From positions 1 to 6,297 of the forward strand of contig CABSMZ010000114.1 of the NCBI GenBank assembly GCA_902478875.1: a stretch of 6,297 nucleotides of DNA. The letters are read 5' to 3'. This document shows, in pieces, positions 4,766-6,297 of this stretch. The first letter of the stretch is position 1. Every line of letters starts with the position of its first letter. Under the pieces are notes generated by a model. The model saw nothing but the letters and a program-made list of their open reading frames with translations, had not been told where the DNA came from and ran no database searches. A program made the translations under genes and the position numbers. The DNA comes from an uncultured Collinsella sp. Its GTDB lineage: Bacteria > Actinomycetota > Coriobacteriia > Coriobacteriales > Coriobacteriaceae.

Positions 4766-5972
4766 GGGTCGCTCCTTCCGTTGCTAGGGTAGGGGCATGT
4801 TCCCATCCGTGTCGCCTCCAGGTTTGGATTGCATTGAGCAACCCCCCCGCGGGATTTCCGAACAGGCTGCGGTACAGCGCGTCCATGGCCCGCACGCTGC
4901 GGTGCGCGTCCAGCCGCTTCATGCCTCCGCGCCAGCTCTGGTAGCTCTGCTCCACCTGCTCGGGGGTCATGATGCCATCGGCGACCATGCGGGCCATCTT
5001 CTTGAGCTTGCGGCGCTCCCGCGTTATGGAGTCTCGGCACGGCTTCACGACTATGCGGCCCGTCTCCGTGTAGAAGATGCGCTTCTTCAGCCACGTGAAC
5101 CCGCGCGTGAGCTTCACCACGCGCGTCTTGCGCGGGTTCAGCTCGATGCCCAGCTCGGCGCATTTGCCCTCTATCAGCAGCAGGCACACCTGCAAGTAGT
5201 CCTTGGACTCGTGTATCAGGTAGAAGTCGTCCATGTAGCGCCCGTAAGACTCGGGGCGCAGCATCTCGGTCACATAGTGGTCGATGCGGTTGGGGTGGGC
5301 CACGGCGCATATCTGGTTCGGCTCGCTGCCCAGCCCCAGGCCCACATCGCCCTGCGCGTCTATCAGGCGGTGTTCCAAGGCGACCACGCGCGGATCTAGC
5401 AGCGCGGAGGCCACCTGGTCTTTGACGGGTTGGTGCGCTATGCGCGCGAAGTAGTCGGAGAAGTCGCCCAGGAGGATGTAGCCCTCGCGGCCGTGCCGCC
5501 TCCAGTGGTCGGCCAGGTGGCGCTTGAGCAGCTTCAGGGCGTAGTCGGTGCCGCGCCCCTTGATGTTCGCGGAGTTCGCGGCTATGAGGGTGGGCACGAT
5601 CGCGGGCACGAGCGCGTTCTGCGACAGCGACTTCTGCACCACGCGCTCGGGGAAGTGCACGGCGCTGATATGCCTCAGCTTGCCGCGCTCCCATAGGTCG
5701 AACCGTATGAAGCCCCGGCATATGTCGCGGCCCTCCAAAAGGTCGCGGCAGGACAGGACGGCGTTGCGCAGGTAGTCCTTCATGTACCGCTGCGTGGACG
5801 CCTTCCACATTACGCCGCGTGCGGCCTGCTTGGAAGCCTTGCACAGGCTGTTGAGGTCGGCCACGGTCTCAAGCGTGCACGCCTTGACGCGCTCGGCCTT
5901 GGCCTTGGCCCGCTTCTCCTCGCGGCGCTTCCGGCGCGCCGCCCGCCTTTGCTCGGAGTTCACAGAAGGCAC
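4713..5972 (-). CDS. Phage reverse transcriptase of DGR type
   Basis: 419-aa RNA-directed DNA polymerase. An Arg/Lys-rich N-terminal helix (about 8-30) precedes the RT core: FIRFDLWERGKLRHI and ERVVQKSLSQNAL (fingers, 88-121); YILLGDFSDYF (motif A, Asp170); GLGLGSEPNQICAVAHPNRIDHYV (motif B region, 211-234); GRYMDDFYLI with the catalytic YMDD at 246-249; LGIELNPRKTRVVKL (274-288) and FTWLKKRIF (292-300); then a thumb region with SWRGGMKRLDAH. The LGSEPNQ motif, ending in Q where retron and group II RTs have SP, is the feature that places it with DGR-type RTs; there is no maturase or endonuclease domain. It probably copies an RNA template with adenine-directed errors into the neighbouring target gene. 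Start: GTG 5972 is used; GTG 5963 (VNSEQRR) is equally possible, with GGGGTG about 6 nt before it. The C terminus after residue 372 is doubtful because of a G7 run. Confidence 0.88.
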   Translation of the reverse strand: MPSVNSEQRRAARRKRREEKRAKAKAERVKACTLETVADLNSLCKASKQAARGVMWKASTQRYMKDYLRNAVLSCRDLLEGRDICRGFIRFDLWERGKLRHISAVHFPERVVQKSLSQNALVPAIVPTLIAANSANIKGRGTDYALKLLKRHLADHWRRHGREGYILLGDFSDYFARIAHQPVKDQVASALLDPRVVALEHRLIDAQGDVGLGLGSEPNQICAVAHPNRIDHYVTEMLRPESYGRYMDDFYLIHESKDYLQVCLLLIEGKCAELGIELNPRKTRVVKLTRGFTWLKKRIFYTETGRIVVKPCRDSITRERRKLKKMARMVADGIMTPEQVEQSYQSWRGGMKRLDAHRSVRAMDALYRSLFGNPAGGLLNAIQTWRRHGWEHAPTLATEGATHDGTGNRRGDQRLQTAA

Positions 5973-6155
5973 CCCGCGCGGCTTGCAATGTGGCTCTGGC
6001 AGCCGCTTGAGGTATGGCCATGAAACGCGGCGAAGCCACGGAGCGCCGCGCCATGCAAGCAGCGTCCGGCCACCCTCGCGGGGTGCGTATTTACGGGCGT
6101 GAGCCCGACGGTCGCGCCTTCCTTCCTCTCCGCGCTCTGCTTTCGGCCCTGGGGC
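5973..6155 (-). other. Highly structured intergenic region upstream of the RT gene
   Basis: No coding frame is convincing here. In the - strand transcript the order is: a short GGCCC/GGGCC hairpin right after the target-gene stop (6156-6145); CGGGC-TCAC-GCCCG (6107-6094); CACCC/GGGTG (6085-6071); then a closed domain bounded by GCTTGCA (6060-6054) and TGCAAGC (5987-5981), which contains a 7-bp hairpin CGCGGCG/CGCCGCG (6050-6044 with 6032-6026) and the palindrome ATGGCCAT (6021-6014). The hairpin loop GTGGCT (6039-6034) is complementary to AGCCAC (5995-5990), allowing a pseudoknot. It may be a structured RNA of the retroelement, a leader controlling the RT, or the cruciform needed near the variable region. 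It has no visible similarity to the variable region, so it is not itself the template repeat. Confidence 0.5.
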
Positions 6156-6297
6156 CTACTCGGTCTGGCAATAAGGGAATCCGGGGCGGGGGCGAACCCA
6201 GACGTTCGTCGCCGAATTGTAGTTGGCATTGCCGTTGTTGTTGACGTAGCACACGTTGGACGAGGAGCCACCCATGACGGAACGCAACCACCAATTG
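6156..6297 (-). CDS. C-terminal end of a hypervariable (DGR target) protein, partial
   Basis: Last 46 residues of a gene that continues beyond the right edge, stopping with TAG at 6158-6156. The segment reads NWWLRSVMGG, then SSSNVCYVNNNGNANYNS, then ATNVWVRPRPGF and a short tail. This WWLRS...Asn-rich...VRP layout is that of the variable C-terminal C-type-lectin-like or DUF6273-like domains in phage tail and surface proteins diversified by DGRs. Ten codons are AAC, AAT or TAC, which is the pattern left by adenine-specific mutagenesis of AAY codons. With the RT next downstream on the same strand, it is the expected target. Likely role: receptor-binding tip of the phage tail. The N-terminal part, which would show the tail-attachment domain, is outside the window. 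The window edge and short length limit confidence in the exact family. Confidence 0.72.
   Translation of the reverse strand, partial: NWWLRSVMGGSSSNVCYVNNNGNANYNSATNVWVRPRPGFPYCQTE
6181..6194 (-). promoter_or_regulatory. Candidate IMH-like element: 14-bp all-GC run at the variable-region end
   Basis: The - strand reads CGCCCCCGCCCCGG, 14 G/C bases without interruption, just 3' of the Asn-rich codons and coding for RPRPG. DGR variable regions end in an initiation-of-mutagenic-homing sequence that in the Bordetella phage element includes a 14-bp GC-only stretch followed by a hairpin. Length, position and the hairpins downstream fit; function is inferred. Confidence 0.45.

Noticed and set aside
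4762..5844. 360-codon - strand frame overlapping the RT
   Set aside because: Composition is Arg/Ala/Pro/Gly-rich nonsense and it overlaps the motif-bearing RT frame; only its last part is relevant, as the alternative RT tail after the G7 run.
5973..6155. The intergenic region as the DGR template repeat
   Set aside because: No stretch matches the variable region when adenines are allowed to vary; it shares no WWLRS- or VRP-coding segment.
6274..6297. A possible + strand gene start (MTERNHQL) with GAGGAGCC before it
   Set aside because: The opposite strand reads a coherent WWLRS...VRP protein end with a stop codon, next to the RT and on the same strand as all phage genes; the SD-like bases are explained by its Gly and Ser codons.

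Overview
The window looks like GC-rich chromosomal DNA of a gut actinobacterium of the class Coriobacteriia (Collinsella or a relative), with the edge of a prophage on the right. The assignment is an inference from codon and GC style, the tmRNA tag ending in ALAA, and the general look of the RT and lysis proteins; no 16S or other phylogenetic marker is present.

Host part (1-2464). The window opens inside the 3' end of a P1B-type metal-transporting ATPase gene, closed by a clear intrinsic terminator. A two-gene toxin-antitoxin operon follows on the + strand: a RelB/DinJ-like antitoxin overlapping a PIN-domain RNase toxin by 4 nt, with a good sigma70-type promoter and a palindrome just after the -10 box. 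A convergent 144-aa helical protein of unknown function lies on the - strand. Next comes a complete tmRNA gene (ssrA, 2101-2464) with 3' CCA encoded and a tag read as DNNSSFEPMALAA.

Phage part (2465-6297). Everything right of the tmRNA is on the - strand and reads towards it, as expected for a prophage integrated at the tmRNA 3' end with its lysis module next to the attachment site. In transcription order (right to left) it holds: the 3' end of a gene for a hypervariable, Asn-rich, WWLRS/VRP-type protein; a strongly folded 183-nt intergenic region; a reverse transcriptase of diversity-generating-retroelement (DGR) type (YMDD, and LGSEPNQ in place of the LGxxxSQ motif); an 81-aa phage-like protein; an intrinsic terminator; a membrane-anchored coiled-coil protein; a holin-like protein; a two-domain amidase/SH3 endolysin; a small single-span membrane protein or lipoprotein; and a bidirectional terminator before the tmRNA.

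The most interesting part is the right end. An RT gene directly downstream of an AAC/AAT/TAC-rich, C-type-lectin-like C terminus, with a 14-bp all-GC run near its end like an initiation-of-mutagenic-homing site, is the signature of a DGR that diversifies a phage receptor-binding protein. The template repeat and an Avd gene, usual DGR partners, are not visible here. The RNA upstream of the RT can fold into several hairpins and a possible pseudoknot, and the RT gene has a G7 run near its 3' end that may affect its C terminus.
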